This document shows, piece after piece, positions 47,213-56,343 of a DNA stretch of 64,000 bases; position 1 is the first letter of the stretch, and every line of letters starts with the position of its first letter. The notes under the pieces were generated by a model that saw only the letters and a program-made list of their open reading frames with translations, searched no databases and was not told the DNA's origin. The DNA comes from Chloracidobacterium thermophilum B. Its GTDB lineage: Bacteria > Acidobacteriota > Blastocatellia > Chloracidobacteriales > Chloracidobacteriaceae. Both the position numbers and the translations under genes were made by a program. The stretch is taken from NCBI RefSeq assembly GCF_000226295.1, contig NC_016024.1, positions 1,471,501 through 1,535,500 on the forward strand, read 5' to 3'.

Positions 47213-48907
47213 GTGACGCGACCTCTGGTTGCCTTGCGCGGGAAACGAACCTTGAAACCGGCAGCCGTTTTGGCTCACGCTCAAACGCAGCGACGCCACA
47301 GCAGACGGTCCTACCTTTGGGTCTGGCTGCTGGCTGGTCTCATCCTGGCCGTCGGTCGGGCACAAGCCGGCGAACCAACCAGTGCCGCGGAACTTCTTGC
47401 GGCTGCACAGTCTTCCCGCCAGGCTCATGCCTACGCCATAGCCGTCCGCTATGCTGAACAGGCCGCCCAGACCGGTGAGGGAGCCATTCAGGCCGACGCA
47501 CTGGCTGAAATGGGGCTGATTTACCTCACGGCGGAATGCCTTGAACCGGCAACCAGGTATTTTCAGGAACTGTCCCGCCGCTTCCCCGAAGATGACCGCG
47601 GTCCGGCCGGGCTGGCCGCCGTTGCCTTGGCTGCCGGACAGCTCGATGACTGTGAGCAGCAACTGGCCGACCTGCTGGTGCGGTATCCCGATGCGGTCAG
47701 TGTTCACATTCTGGGGGCGCGCCTGTTCATCGAGCGCAACCGGGCGGCGGAAGCGCGCCGCCATGCCGAGCGGGCCGTGGCGCTGGCGCCCAATTACCCC
47801 GATGCCCTGGCCGTGCTGTGTGCAGTGCGTGTTATGGAACGCAAGCCCAGTGAAGTACGGCAACTGGCCGAGCGCATCCTCGAACTCCAACCGGACAACA
47901 TCCGGGTACGACGTACATACTCCCAGTACATCCGCAGCCGCAAAGCCCACCGTCTGCCTTCGCCGGCCGCCCGCGCGGCCTATGCTTCAGGACAGGCAGC
48001 GCGGCAACGGCAGGACATCGAGAGCGCCTGTCGCTACTTCGATCAGGCGCTGGAACATGACCCCACCTTCTTTGCCGCCCTGCTCAGCCGGGCGGCGCTG
48101 GCCCTGGAACGTGAAGAACTGGACCGGGCAGAAGAACTCGCCCGGCGTGCCCTTGTACTCGATGCCGAGCACCCGCTGCCCCATTTGCAGTTGAGTTTGG
48201 TCAACCTGGCGCGCCACGAGGCCGCCGCCCGCACCCTGGGCGCGCCGATTCCCCAGCTCACCTTTCACGATGCCCTGCCGGTTGAGCTGGTAAAGGATGA
48301 ACTGGAAGCCGTTTTCCCGAACCTGGACACCCTGACGCCCGGCCAGCGGCAGATTGTACTGGCCACGATTGCGCCACTGGCGCATTTCCTCCCCAAACTG
48401 CGCCGGTGTGGCGCGCGGCACTGGATTTTGCCGCTTGACCGGCAGCTTGGCGATCTGCCGGGCTGTGCGTCACTGGCCGAACGGACGACGTTTGACGGCC
48501 GCTACTACGGAAGCCTGCGCGGAGTGGGCGGCGTGGTGACGGTTTCCGGTATCGAAACGCTGCGGGCCGTTGAACACGGCGGCTTCAACACACTGGCGCA
48601 TGAGTTCGCCCACCAGATTCATAGCTGTGCACTGGACGCCGCCACGCTCGAACGCATCGAGAAACTCTATGACGCTGCCGTGCGGGACGGGCATGCGCTG
48701 GACTACTATGCCGCCTCGGACAAATTCGAGTATTTTGCCCAGGGCTATGAAGCCTACATCTCCACGGCCAAGCGGCGGCCGGCAAGTCCCACAGCCGGGC
48801 ACACCCGTGAAGAACTTGCCCGCCGCGATCCCGGATTGTTTGCCCTGTTCGAGGAACTTGCCCAATGTGGTACGGTCAGCGCAGGCACGACACCGCGCCA
48901 CCGCTAG
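47213..48907 (+). CDS. Exported TPR protein with C-terminal zinc-peptidase motif
   Basis: The 564-residue protein has a membrane or signal segment at about 34-53 (SYLWVWLLAGLILAVGRAQAGE). About five TPR-like helix pairs (about 70-350; AAEARRHAERAVALAPNYPDAL) follow. A C-terminal domain has HEFAHQIH (His463-His467) and a downstream Glu in KFEYFAQGYEAYIS, giving a gluzincin-type HExxH...E arrangement similar to anthrax-lethal-factor-like or ATLF-like peptidases. It should be periplasmic or outer-surface. GTG 47213 is the open-frame start; later starts cannot be excluded. Substrate unknown. Confidence 0.7.
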   Translation: MTRPLVALRGKRTLKPAAVLAHAQTQRRHSRRSYLWVWLLAGLILAVGRAQAGEPTSAAELLAAAQSSRQAHAYAIAVRYAEQAAQTGEGAIQADALAEMGLIYLTAECLEPATRYFQELSRRFPEDDRGPAGLAAVALAAGQLDDCEQQLADLLVRYPDAVSVHILGARLFIERNRAAEARRHAERAVALAPNYPDALAVLCAVRVMERKPSEVRQLAERILELQPDNIRVRRTYSQYIRSRKAHRLPSPAARAAYASGQAARQRQDIESACRYFDQALEHDPTFFAALLSRAALALEREELDRAEELARRALVLDAEHPLPHLQLSLVNLARHEAAARTLGAPIPQLTFHDALPVELVKDELEAVFPNLDTLTPGQRQIVLATIAPLAHFLPKLRRCGARHWILPLDRQLGDLPGCASLAERTTFDGRYYGSLRGVGGVVTVSGIETLRAVEHGGFNTLAHEFAHQIHSCALDAATLERIEKLYDAAVRDGHALDYYAASDKFEYFAQGYEAYISTAKRRPASPTAGHTREELARRDPGLFALFEELAQCGTVSAGTTPRHR

Positions 48908-48967
48908 CCTGCCCGACCCTTGTGGCGTCCATTTCCCGACATTTTCCGTGGCTCATCTCCCAGCACC

Positions 48968-51085
48968 ATGCTTTTTTCGATTGTAACCCGTGGTTCACTG
49001 CCCCGTTTCCTTGTGACCTGCCTGGCGTGTGGTGCTTTGTTGGGCGGCCCGGTGGTGTTTCCTCTTCCGCACCGCGCCGCCGCCAAAGTCCGCTCCGGGC
49101 TTTCTGCCCTTGAAAGCCAGCTTCTTGCCGCGCCAGCGCCGGAACGCGCCCGCCAGACGCTGCGCACCCTGACGGCCAAGCCGCATCTGGCCGGTACACC
49201 CGAAGACTACGCCACGGCGCTCTACGTCCGGGACGAACTCCAGCGCGCCGGTTTTGACGTGGAACTCGTCGAGTATGAGGTTTATCTGCCCCGGCCCAAG
49301 TCACGGCGGGTGGAAATGACAGCCCCGACCAAATACCGCTGCACGTTGACCGAGCCGACGCTGCCTGACGATCCCGATTCCGCCTCGCCGCTGGCCGTGC
49401 CGACCTTTGCGGCCTGGTCGCCTTCGGCCAAAGTCGAAGCCCCGGTTGTGTATGTCAACTATGGGCTTCCACGCGACTACGAAGTGCTCGAAAAACTGGG
49501 CGTCAGCGTCCAGGGCAAGATTGCTCTTGTGCGCTACGGTGAGTGCTACCGGGGCGTCAAGGCCCAGGTAGCCCAGGAAAAAGGCGCCGTCGGGCTGCTG
49601 GTCTATTCCGATCCCAAGGACGACGGCTACGTACAGGGCAAGACCTACCCCGACGGTCCCTGGCGCACGGACAACTGCGTACAGCGTGGCAGTTACCGCG
49701 CCTTCACCCAGCCGCCCGGCGATCCGCTGACGCCGGGCCGTCCGGCCAAGAAAGGCACGTCGCGCCTGGCCCCCAAAGATGCCGGACTGCCCCGGATTCC
49801 CATCCAACCGCTTTCCTACCGCGATGCCCTGCCCATTCTGGAAAGTCTGCGGGGGCCGGCCGCACCCAAGGACTGGATTGGCGGGCTGCCGATTGAGTAC
49901 CGCATCGGCAACGGGGAGACGCGCGTCCGCATGGCACTCACCATGGACTACCGCCTGCGCACCATCTGGAACGTCATCGGGACGCTCACCGGACGCGACC
50001 ATCCCGACGAGTGGATTCTGCTCGGCAACCACCGGGACGCCTGGGTTTACGGCGCGGTTGATCCGTCGAGCGGCACCACGGCCATGCTCGAAGTGGCCCG
50101 GGCCTTTGGCGAGTTGCGGAAAACCGGCTGGCAGCCCCGCCGGACCATCAAGCTCTGTAGCTGGGATGCCGAAGAATACGGACTCATCGGCTCAACAGAA
50201 TGGGTTGAAGAGCACCTGACCGAACTCCGTGAAAAAGCCGTCTGCTACCTCAACGTGGACAGCGCCGTAAGCGGCGACAACTTCCGCGCCAGCGCCGTAC
50301 CGAGCCTGTGGTCCTTCACGAAATCCGTCCTGCAGGATGTCCCGGATGCCAGCGGAACGCGCAGCCTCTATGACAACTGGCGCGCCCAGGACCAGAAAGC
50401 GTCCGAAGTGCGCTTCGGCAAGCTGGGCAGCGGGTCGGACTACGCGCCCTTTTTACAGCTTGCCGGCATTGCCTGCCTGGACATGGCTTCGACCGGCAGT
50501 TACGGCGTCTATCACTCGACTTACGACAGCTTTCGCTGGATGGAAAAGTTTGGCGATCCGACCTTCAGCCGCCATGCCGCCATGGCTCGGGGATGGGCGC
50601 TGCTGGCGTTCCGGTTGGCGGAATCCCCCCGGATTGAACTCAACCTGCTGGATTACGCCCGTGAAATCGAACGCCTGGCCCGGGAACTGGCGCAGGAGCA
50701 TCCCCAACTCGACGCCACGGCGCTGCTCGATGCCGCCCGTGATCTGACCATTGCCGCAGAAGCCTTTGAAACCGAGCCGGATACCCAGGCGACGCTTGCC
50801 ATCCGCAATCGCCTGCGCCGCCAGTTTGAAGGCTTTTTGCTTGCTCCAGAAGGGCTTCCCAAACGCTACGACGCGCGCCATGTCGTCTATGCGCCGGGGG
50901 TGTTTTCGGGCTACGGCGCGGAGGTGTTCTCCGGGGTACGCTACGCGCTCACCCGCAACGATGCCGCCGATGTGGCGCGGGCGATGGAACAGATCGTCAC
51001 GGCGCTGAAAAAAGCGACCCGCACCTTGCAGGGACAACCATCTGGCAAAAAGGACACACAACCAGTGAGGAAAGGGGTTCTGTGA
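48968..51085 (+). CDS. Exported M28 glutamate-carboxypeptidase-II-like aminopeptidase
   Basis: The 705-residue protein has an N-terminal signal segment (about 10-35). A PA insert (about 130-300; APVVYVNYGLPRDY, LGVSVQGKIALVRYGECYRG) lies in the M28 catalytic domain with His355, Asp365 (NHRDAWVYGAVD), Glu402-Glu403 (WDAEEYG), Asp in NVDSAVSG and His in GVYHSTYDSF. Spacing agrees with PSMA/GCPII, a di-zinc peptidase. A C-terminal helical dimer domain (about 560-690) follows. It probably trims peptides outside the cytoplasm. The start at 48968 fits the signal peptide. Confidence 0.92.
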   Translation: MLFSIVTRGSLPRFLVTCLACGALLGGPVVFPLPHRAAAKVRSGLSALESQLLAAPAPERARQTLRTLTAKPHLAGTPEDYATALYVRDELQRAGFDVELVEYEVYLPRPKSRRVEMTAPTKYRCTLTEPTLPDDPDSASPLAVPTFAAWSPSAKVEAPVVYVNYGLPRDYEVLEKLGVSVQGKIALVRYGECYRGVKAQVAQEKGAVGLLVYSDPKDDGYVQGKTYPDGPWRTDNCVQRGSYRAFTQPPGDPLTPGRPAKKGTSRLAPKDAGLPRIPIQPLSYRDALPILESLRGPAAPKDWIGGLPIEYRIGNGETRVRMALTMDYRLRTIWNVIGTLTGRDHPDEWILLGNHRDAWVYGAVDPSSGTTAMLEVARAFGELRKTGWQPRRTIKLCSWDAEEYGLIGSTEWVEEHLTELREKAVCYLNVDSAVSGDNFRASAVPSLWSFTKSVLQDVPDASGTRSLYDNWRAQDQKASEVRFGKLGSGSDYAPFLQLAGIACLDMASTGSYGVYHSTYDSFRWMEKFGDPTFSRHAAMARGWALLAFRLAESPRIELNLLDYAREIERLARELAQEHPQLDATALLDAARDLTIAAEAFETEPDTQATLAIRNRLRRQFEGFLLAPEGLPKRYDARHVVYAPGVFSGYGAEVFSGVRYALTRNDAADVARAMEQIVTALKKATRTLQGQPSGKKDTQPVRKGVL

Positions 51086-51131
51086 CCTTCCCTGGGTCAG
51101 CCCCGCTTTCGGGCACTGGCACAAAAAGAGA

Positions 51132-51163
51132 ACAAAAAAGGCGCGTCGGAGAGGCGACGCGCC
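51132..51163 (-). terminator. Rho-independent terminator for the minus-strand gene
   Basis: GGCGCGTCG (51140-51148) pairs with CGACGCGCC (51155-51163) around GAGAGG. On the - strand the stem is followed by TTTTTTG (51139-51133). It ends the transcript of the gene at 51197-52393 and may also slow + transcripts from the M28 gene. Confidence 0.8.
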
Positions 51164-51196
51164 CAAAGCAAAACGGCTTTTCAGGAGAAATCCCAC

Positions 51197-52393
51197 TCAC
51201 TGCAACGCTTGCTCAAGGGCATAAGTTCCAATTCTTGTCGGGCTTTTGACGCCCGGAAACTCGGTCACGTCGGTCAGTTCAAGATCGCGCAGGAGCAACT
51301 TCCCGGACACCAGAAGGCGACGGTCAAAACGCAGGGTCATGACGTGCCGGCCCACAGCGGCTTCGGCAGCCGCCTGCGCCCAGGCAACCGGTTTCCCGTC
51401 CGAGGTCACGAGATTGGCGCGGGCATGGAAGCGCCCGGCCCGGGTGACGACATACTCCAGATCAACTTCCAGCCCCTGGTCGGTCAGACGCTCACCCACA
51501 ATGCGCATGAGGCGTCCACCGGCCACACCGCTGGCAATTTCGAGCAGTCCCGTCCGCCTGAAAGGCATTCCGGCGGCCGTCACCCCTTCCACATCGAGGA
51601 TGACCTTGCCAAACCGGCCAAGCTGGAGAGGCCGGATTTTGAGGCCGAAGTCCCCATTGCCCAGCCCCGTCATGGCATGCTCCAGCACCAGCGTCCCGTT
51701 TTCGTGATAAATGCGCGCTGTGGCCCGTACCTTTTCCACCGGCTTTCCACCTTCCCGCACCTGGACGTGAATTTCGGTCGTCTGGCGGGCATCCACGAGG
51801 TTGTCGGTCAGCCAGCTATGCAGCACGAGGTCATTGTCGTCGTTGACGACGACGGTTGCGCGGGGTGCAGCCGCCTTGGCCTCACCACTGCGCCCGCCGC
51901 CTTCAAGGCGCAGGCGGTAGAGTCCGGGCGGGGTGGTAACACCGCGCGGCGTCGCTTCCAACTTGCCGTGGGGTGCTTCTTCCGCCCGCGAGAGCGCCGT
52001 ACCGGGGTCAACGTCGCGCGGGACGGACTCTACTGGAAGGCGTCCCCCGGTGGGTGTCAGCAGCGTCGCCTGCGCCGTTTCATCCTCCACAAACACCCCG
52101 ATGTGGGCATGGCTACCTGTGACCGGCAGGGCGACTTCCCCAGTGACGCCTTCCAGGACATACCGCGTTGAAAACGTTTCCGTGCGGGACGACGACAGCG
52201 CCAGGTCTTCGGCCGTCAGCCGGCCGCAGTCCGGTGAAGGGCTTTCGAGCGTGGTCGTCGTCAGCGCCGAGACCGGCACCGGATGATCGACGTCCACTTC
52301 ACTCTGCGCTGGCAGTGAAGCCACGATGCCCAACCCGACGGCGACTCCGGCCGCCGCCAACCCAACCATCCATCCACGTCCTGTCAGTGCCAT
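51197..52393 (-). CDS. Exported beta-rich protein of unknown function
   Basis: The 398-residue protein has a signal or membrane segment (MVGLAAAGVAVGLGIVASLPAQ). The rest is beta-rich with probable Ig-like or DUF4785-like domains (YVLEGVTGEVALPVTGSHAHIGVFVEDET, VVVNDDNDLVLHSWLTDN, VILDVEGVTAAGMPFRRTG). It is the second gene after the lipase on the - strand, 60 bp apart, and is probably co-transcribed with it. It may be a lipase-associated or surface protein; this is guesswork. Confidence 0.6.
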   Translation of the reverse strand: MALTGRGWMVGLAAAGVAVGLGIVASLPAQSEVDVDHPVPVSALTTTTLESPSPDCGRLTAEDLALSSSRTETFSTRYVLEGVTGEVALPVTGSHAHIGVFVEDETAQATLLTPTGGRLPVESVPRDVDPGTALSRAEEAPHGKLEATPRGVTTPPGLYRLRLEGGGRSGEAKAAAPRATVVVNDDNDLVLHSWLTDNLVDARQTTEIHVQVREGGKPVEKVRATARIYHENGTLVLEHAMTGLGNGDFGLKIRPLQLGRFGKVILDVEGVTAAGMPFRRTGLLEIASGVAGGRLMRIVGERLTDQGLEVDLEYVVTRAGRFHARANLVTSDGKPVAWAQAAAEAAVGRHVMTLRFDRRLLVSGKLLLRDLELTDVTEFPGVKSPTRIGTYALEQALQ

Positions 52394-52453
52394 TGTCGTA
52401 TAACCTCCCTACCCGGCGGATTGTGCTGCATTGCCCCATCAGCGCCATGTGGC

Positions 52454-53326
52454 TTAGTAGCCATACCGGGCAATGTCTTCACCCAGTCGGCGGTAACTGT
52501 TGCGGCGGTTGTAGTGGTGATTGGCGTCGGTGTTGTACCACCGGCCACCCGGCGCTTTCGTGTAGTGGGCGCTGTATTCGGCCACCATGCCGTCATCTTC
52601 GCCAGGCAGGCCGGCCAGGCCGGAGAGCGTGGCCAACCCAACACACTCCAGACAAAAGTCATTCCACAGACCCGTGCCGGCCACGGTGAAAATCGCCTTG
52701 CTCCGCAGACTGTCGCGCATCCAGTTGGCATTGGCCGTGCGGAAATGGGCCGTTGTCAGCGCCCGGGTTGAAGGCGAATTGTTGTCCAGCAGGCTGACCA
52801 GCCAGGCGGTCATCCAGGAGCCGCTCAGCGTGCCGGCCAGGTCAGCGGCTTCCGAACCGGCATTTGGAGGCGCATAGGACAGTACATGCCGGGTATGGGT
52901 CTGAATGCGATTGAAGTTGGCGCCCCGGTAGTTGTAGTACGGGTCGGACGGATCGGCATTGCACAGGATGAAACGCATCACCACGCCGCCCATGCTGTGC
53001 GTCACGAAGACAAGGTTGCGTCGGCCGTTGGTGATAAACTGGTTGATTTGCGCGGCCACATCCACGGCGCAGTCCCAGTAGTGCTTGCGCCCGTCGTAGA
53101 ACACGACCTCGTACGGAACGGTGTAGTTGCGCGTTGCCGCCCGGATCATATCCGGCGTCCAGTAGTTGTTGATGACCTTCGTGCGGCTGTCGGTGGACAC
53201 GCCATCGGATTTTCCATGAACGAACACGAGCGTCGTCTGGGCCGTCGCACTCGTGCCACAGCCGAGCCAGAGACCAAACCACATCGCTGCCAGACCGAGC
53301 CACGTCCATCGCGGGTTGCGCATCAT
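52454..53326 (-). CDS. Secreted lipase-like alpha/beta hydrolase
   Basis: The 290-residue protein has a signal peptide (LGLAAMWFGLWLGCGTSATAQ) and the alpha/beta hydrolase features VFVHGKSDG (oxyanion region) and nucleophile Ser111 in THSMGGVVMRF. The acid and His are likely in the C-terminal third (GEDDGMVAEYSAHYTKAPGG and NHHYNRR). It resembles PGAP1/LipB-type lipases or esterases. GGAGAGACGGCA precedes the ATG. A FadR-like palindrome sits at 53349-53366, just upstream of the start, suggesting fatty-acid-linked regulation. Confidence 0.8.
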   Translation of the reverse strand: MMRNPRWTWLGLAAMWFGLWLGCGTSATAQTTLVFVHGKSDGVSTDSRTKVINNYWTPDMIRAATRNYTVPYEVVFYDGRKHYWDCAVDVAAQINQFITNGRRNLVFVTHSMGGVVMRFILCNADPSDPYYNYRGANFNRIQTHTRHVLSYAPPNAGSEAADLAGTLSGSWMTAWLVSLLDNNSPSTRALTTAHFRTANANWMRDSLRSKAIFTVAGTGLWNDFCLECVGLATLSGLAGLPGEDDGMVAEYSAHYTKAPGGRWYNTDANHHYNRRNSYRRLGEDIARYGY

Positions 53327-53348
53327 TGCCGTCTCTCCAAGCCAGGGA

Positions 53349-53366
53349 TGAATGACTGTTCATTCA
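53349..53366. promoter_or_regulatory. Palindromic operator-like site, FadR/TetR type
   Basis: TGAATGACTGTTCATTCA has perfect 7-bp arms around CTGT. It fits the TetR-family FadR consensus TGAATGAMTANTCATTCA known from Bacillus at all but one central base. It lies 23-40 bp upstream of the lipase ATG on the - strand, in promoter or leader position. Direct repeats GTACAAG at 53432-53438 and 53447-53453 lie further upstream in an AT-richer patch where a promoter would fit. No such regulator gene is in the window. Confidence 0.5.
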
Positions 53367-53605
53367 GAGCGGCAAACAACGTGCCACCCGATAAACCACC
53401 CAGACGCGCCTGACGGCAGGGCGACGTAAAAGTACAAGTCTTTGTCGTACAAGGATTTATCAAAAAGTGCGAAGGGGGTGCGCCAGCCTGCCTGTCAACT
53501 GGCTAGACGGCAGCACACTTGACAACGTCAACCGCCTTGACACCTCCCGGCGTCAGGCAATTGCCGCCGGCACGCTGCCAAACCCAGTGGGCTTCCGTGT
53601 GGGCT

Positions 53606-54391
53606 TCAGTGAATGTGGGTTCCGGCATCGCCAGCGTCATCGAGGGGAATCTCGATGACGTTTTCGCCCATGGAGCGTTCTTCGTCCAGTTCGCGCAGAA
53701 TGTCCAGAATCAGGCTGGTGTTGCTCGTGGTTTGAATGTTTTGCTTGTACTCGACGGCGGATTTTTCGACCTCGAAGTAACCGCACGTGAGTTCGGCAAA
53801 CTTCTTGAGCGCCGGAATGCCACGCAACATGTCGGTCGAGGCGTCGGCAATGAGACCGTCGTTGAAGTAGAGCTTCCCGATGAGTCCCGGCGACTGAATC
53901 GAAATGAAGCCGGTGATGCGGCTGTTTTCAATGACCTGGATGATGTCAAACAGGCTGAAGCAACTCAGGTCGCCGCTGAGCAGCGCGCGTCCACGCGCTG
54001 CGTAGTAACTCGACGCTGCCAGATTTTGCGGTGCCGGCTGGAGTGCCCCCATCTGGCGCGGATGCCGCTCGATGTCTTTGAGCGCATTCAGGCGCGAGGT
54101 AATCGAAAGCTGTGGATTGAGCCGCTTGGCATTGAGCAGTGCCGAGTTGGCCTGTTCCAGCTTCCCGGCCTCGATGTACAGGCTGGACAGCGACAGAAGG
54201 TGCTCGATGGCTTTTTGCCGCCACCCCTGCTCGATGGCGATGCTGCACGCACGTTCCCGGAGTTCGATGTTTTTGGGCGATACACCAATCGCCGTTTCCA
54301 ACAACGACAGTGCGCGGTCGAACATGCGATACTTGGTCAGCAGTTCGACATCCACCAGGACTTCTTTGACGTCAGCCAGATTGGTTGGCAT
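53606..54391 (-). CDS. TPR and DUF4388 (PATAN-like) protein
   Basis: The 261-residue cytoplasmic protein has TPR-like helices in the first half (about 10-105; RALSLLETAIGVSPKNIELRERA). A DUF4388 domain follows (about 135-230; LSGDLSCFSLFDIIQVIENSRITGFISIQS, GKLYFNDGLIADAST). This domain is common in gliding and signalling proteins of Myxococcota and Acidobacteriota. The start is set at 54391 because AGAGGA lies 7-12 bp upstream and MPTNLADVKEVLVDVELL begins the helical repeat. It may work with the DUF4388/J protein at 14108-15796. Function unknown. Confidence 0.8.
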   Translation of the reverse strand: MPTNLADVKEVLVDVELLTKYRMFDRALSLLETAIGVSPKNIELRERACSIAIEQGWRQKAIEHLLSLSSLYIEAGKLEQANSALLNAKRLNPQLSITSRLNALKDIERHPRQMGALQPAPQNLAASSYYAARGRALLSGDLSCFSLFDIIQVIENSRITGFISIQSPGLIGKLYFNDGLIADASTDMLRGIPALKKFAELTCGYFEVEKSAVEYKQNIQTTSNTSLILDILRELDEERSMGENVIEIPLDDAGDAGTHIH

Positions 54392-54488
54392 GTTGGTTCC
54401 TCTCGCCACAGTTTCCAAAAACAAAACCCCAGTGCCTTGCCATCGCCACCGTCAGAACTTTGGGACAACCTACCAAAGTGCTATCCGC

Positions 54489-54839
54489 TCAGTCTGGCCC
54501 GGCCGTGCACTGCTTCTGAACCCAGGCAGCGTAAGCTGCGGACACCGCACAGCCTGGCAGCGCCAGAATCTCCGGCGTGGTGTACGTGTGCTGCTCCCGC
54601 AGGACGGCCTCCAGCGCCGGATAGCGTGCCGGCGTCGTTTTGATGACGAGCAGGTACTCGGCCTCTTCCCGTTCGGCACCTTCCCACACATAGACCGAGG
54701 TCACCCCCGGTACGATGTTGACACAGGCGGCATATCCGCCACGGACGACCGTCCGGGCCAGCGCGCGCGCTGACTCGGCAGTGTCCGTCGTCACCAACAC
54801 GACCCACACATCTGCGGTATGCGGCACAGGATGTTCCAC
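54489..54839 (-). CDS. cutA: CutA1 divalent-cation tolerance protein
   Basis: The 116-residue protein matches CutA1: VLVTTDTAESARALARTVVRGGYAACVNIVPGV, SVYVWEGAEREEAEYLLVIKT and HTYTTPEILALPG are the conserved blocks. CutA1 forms a trimer with a PII-like fold; the role in copper tolerance is debated. It is on the same strand as the DUF4388 gene and holA, with gaps of about 100 bp, so linkage is only positional. Confidence 0.95.
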   Translation of the reverse strand: MEHPVPHTADVWVVLVTTDTAESARALARTVVRGGYAACVNIVPGVTSVYVWEGAEREEAEYLLVIKTTPARYPALEAVLREQHTYTTPEILALPGCAVSAAYAAWVQKQCTAGPD

Positions 54840-54938
54840 CCTACAATCGCTGCTGTTACAGCTTTTTCCGACGACGCCGCCGAGTATAGCAAAGCAAACT
54901 GGATTATTACACCCCGGATTTGCCGAAAAAAAATGCGG

Positions 54939-55955
54939 TCAACGTGGAGAAACCGCTGTCTCCGCCGCCAGCAGTTCACACAGGAAGAGTTCAAGCAGCA
55001 GTCGCGGCGTGGCATAGCCCCGTTTCAGGGCATCATCCACGAACTGGAGGCGGATGAGTCCCTGCCGCAGCCGGGCAGGCGACTGCTTGCGGACAGCGCC
55101 CAGAAAGGCACTTAACCGGTGGGGCGGCAGGCGCAACTCCCGGAGCAGGGTGTCACGGGGGGTGTTGACCGCCATGAGGTTGTGCGCCAGCAACATCTGG
55201 CGGAGTTGCCAGGCCAGCAACCCCACCAGCGCCACCGGTTCTTCACCCCGGCCGAGCAGCCGATGGAGCAGGCGCAGGGCCCTCGGCGCATCGCCCTGCC
55301 AGAGGGCTTCGGCCAGCAGAAAATTGTCCTCGTGCGGCGACCGGACGACCAGCGCGGCAACGGCTTCGGGACCAATGCGCCCACCCGGGCCGACGTAGTT
55401 CATCAGCTTTTCGGACTCCTGTGTCAGCCGCGCCAAATCGCACCCGACAGCACCGATGAGGGGCCCCAGCGCCTCCGGCGACCACTCAAACCCCTGCCGT
55501 CGCCCGTAAGCCAGAATCCACTTGCGGGCCTCTTCGGGCGTCAGCGGTGCACATTCGATGACCGTTGCCACCTTGAGCAGGACCGTCACGGACGTACGGC
55601 GCTTGTCGAGCGTCCCAGCGCAGAATACAAGGGTCGTGGTGGAGACCGGCTGGCGGACGTAATCTTTCAGCAGCTCGACCTCGGCTTCGGTCAGCTTCTC
55701 AAAGTTGTGGGCTACCACCAGTCGCCGCGCTGGCGGCAGGGGTAACTCCCGTGCCACGTCCAGCACCCGCCGCAGCGTGTCCCGCTCGACATCGTGTTCG
55801 GAATAGTTGAAGTCCCGCGAGACACCTTCTGGGATCAGCCGGTGCAACATCTCCCGGACACAGGCCCGCTGGAGGTACGTGTCCTCTCCTGTGAGAACAT
55901 ACAGCGGGCCTGGCTCCGTCGTCGGCAGACGCTCCAGAAATTCGGTGGCTTTCAT
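54939..55955 (-). CDS. holA: DNA polymerase III subunit delta
   Basis: The 338-residue subunit opens the sliding clamp in the clamp-loader complex. The N-terminal HolA block (PLYVLTGEDTYLQRACVREMLHRL), the central domain (LYDYVRQP-like, TLVFCAGTLDKRRTS) and the C-terminal helical collar domain (EALWQGDAPRALRLLHRLL, VALVGLLAWQLRQMLLAHNL) are visible. As usual for delta, no Walker A motif is present. The next gene on the strand (55995-56324) is 39 bp upstream. Confidence 0.9.
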   Translation of the reverse strand: MKATEFLERLPTTEPGPLYVLTGEDTYLQRACVREMLHRLIPEGVSRDFNYSEHDVERDTLRRVLDVARELPLPPARRLVVAHNFEKLTEAEVELLKDYVRQPVSTTTLVFCAGTLDKRRTSVTVLLKVATVIECAPLTPEEARKWILAYGRRQGFEWSPEALGPLIGAVGCDLARLTQESEKLMNYVGPGGRIGPEAVAALVVRSPHEDNFLLAEALWQGDAPRALRLLHRLLGRGEEPVALVGLLAWQLRQMLLAHNLMAVNTPRDTLLRELRLPPHRLSAFLGAVRKQSPARLRQGLIRLQFVDDALKRGYATPRLLLELFLCELLAAETAVSPR

Positions 55956-55994
55956 GGCTGCGGGGACGTGGGTCGGGCGGCGGCTGGCTAGCCG

Positions 55995-56324
55995 TCAGGT
56001 CGAAGCCAGCACGCGCACGAGGGCAGCGCTCGTCGAGCAGTCGGGAATCAGTACCTCAATGGCAATTTCCTCGCCACCCTGAATGAATTTGACGCCGGCC
56101 GCCGTGACTTCCTCGCGCAGCAGCGTTCCAAACCGGTCGTGGACGGTGAAATAAAGGTAAGGTGTCTGCAAACGGGTCAGTCCCGTGTTGATGACCGTCC
56201 CGGTAATGCGGACATCGCCGGATTCCAGCCGCCGGGCAAAGCAGGTCTCCACCCGTACAGCATAGTTGGGAATGTTCTGGACATCGGTTTCCAGGTCTTG
56301 TTCGAGGAGGAGCGGCGTCGGCAT
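55995..56324 (-). CDS. Small beta-sandwich-like protein (FxLYD-like, tentative)
   Basis: The 109-residue protein has the pattern DVRITGTVINTGLTRLQTPYLYFTVHDRFGTLL, like the FxLYD/DUF3426-type domain that covers extra-strand Ig-like folds. No signal peptide is seen. AAAGGAG is 8 bp upstream of the ATG, which fixes the start at 56324 rather than in the longer open frame. It lies between holA and hemD on the - strand. Function unknown. Confidence 0.6.
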   Translation of the reverse strand: MPTPLLLEQDLETDVQNIPNYAVRVETCFARRLESGDVRITGTVINTGLTRLQTPYLYFTVHDRFGTLLREEVTAAGVKFIQGGEEIAIEVLIPDCSTSAALVRVLAST

Positions 56325-56343
56325 GAGCGGTTCTCCTTTGGAA

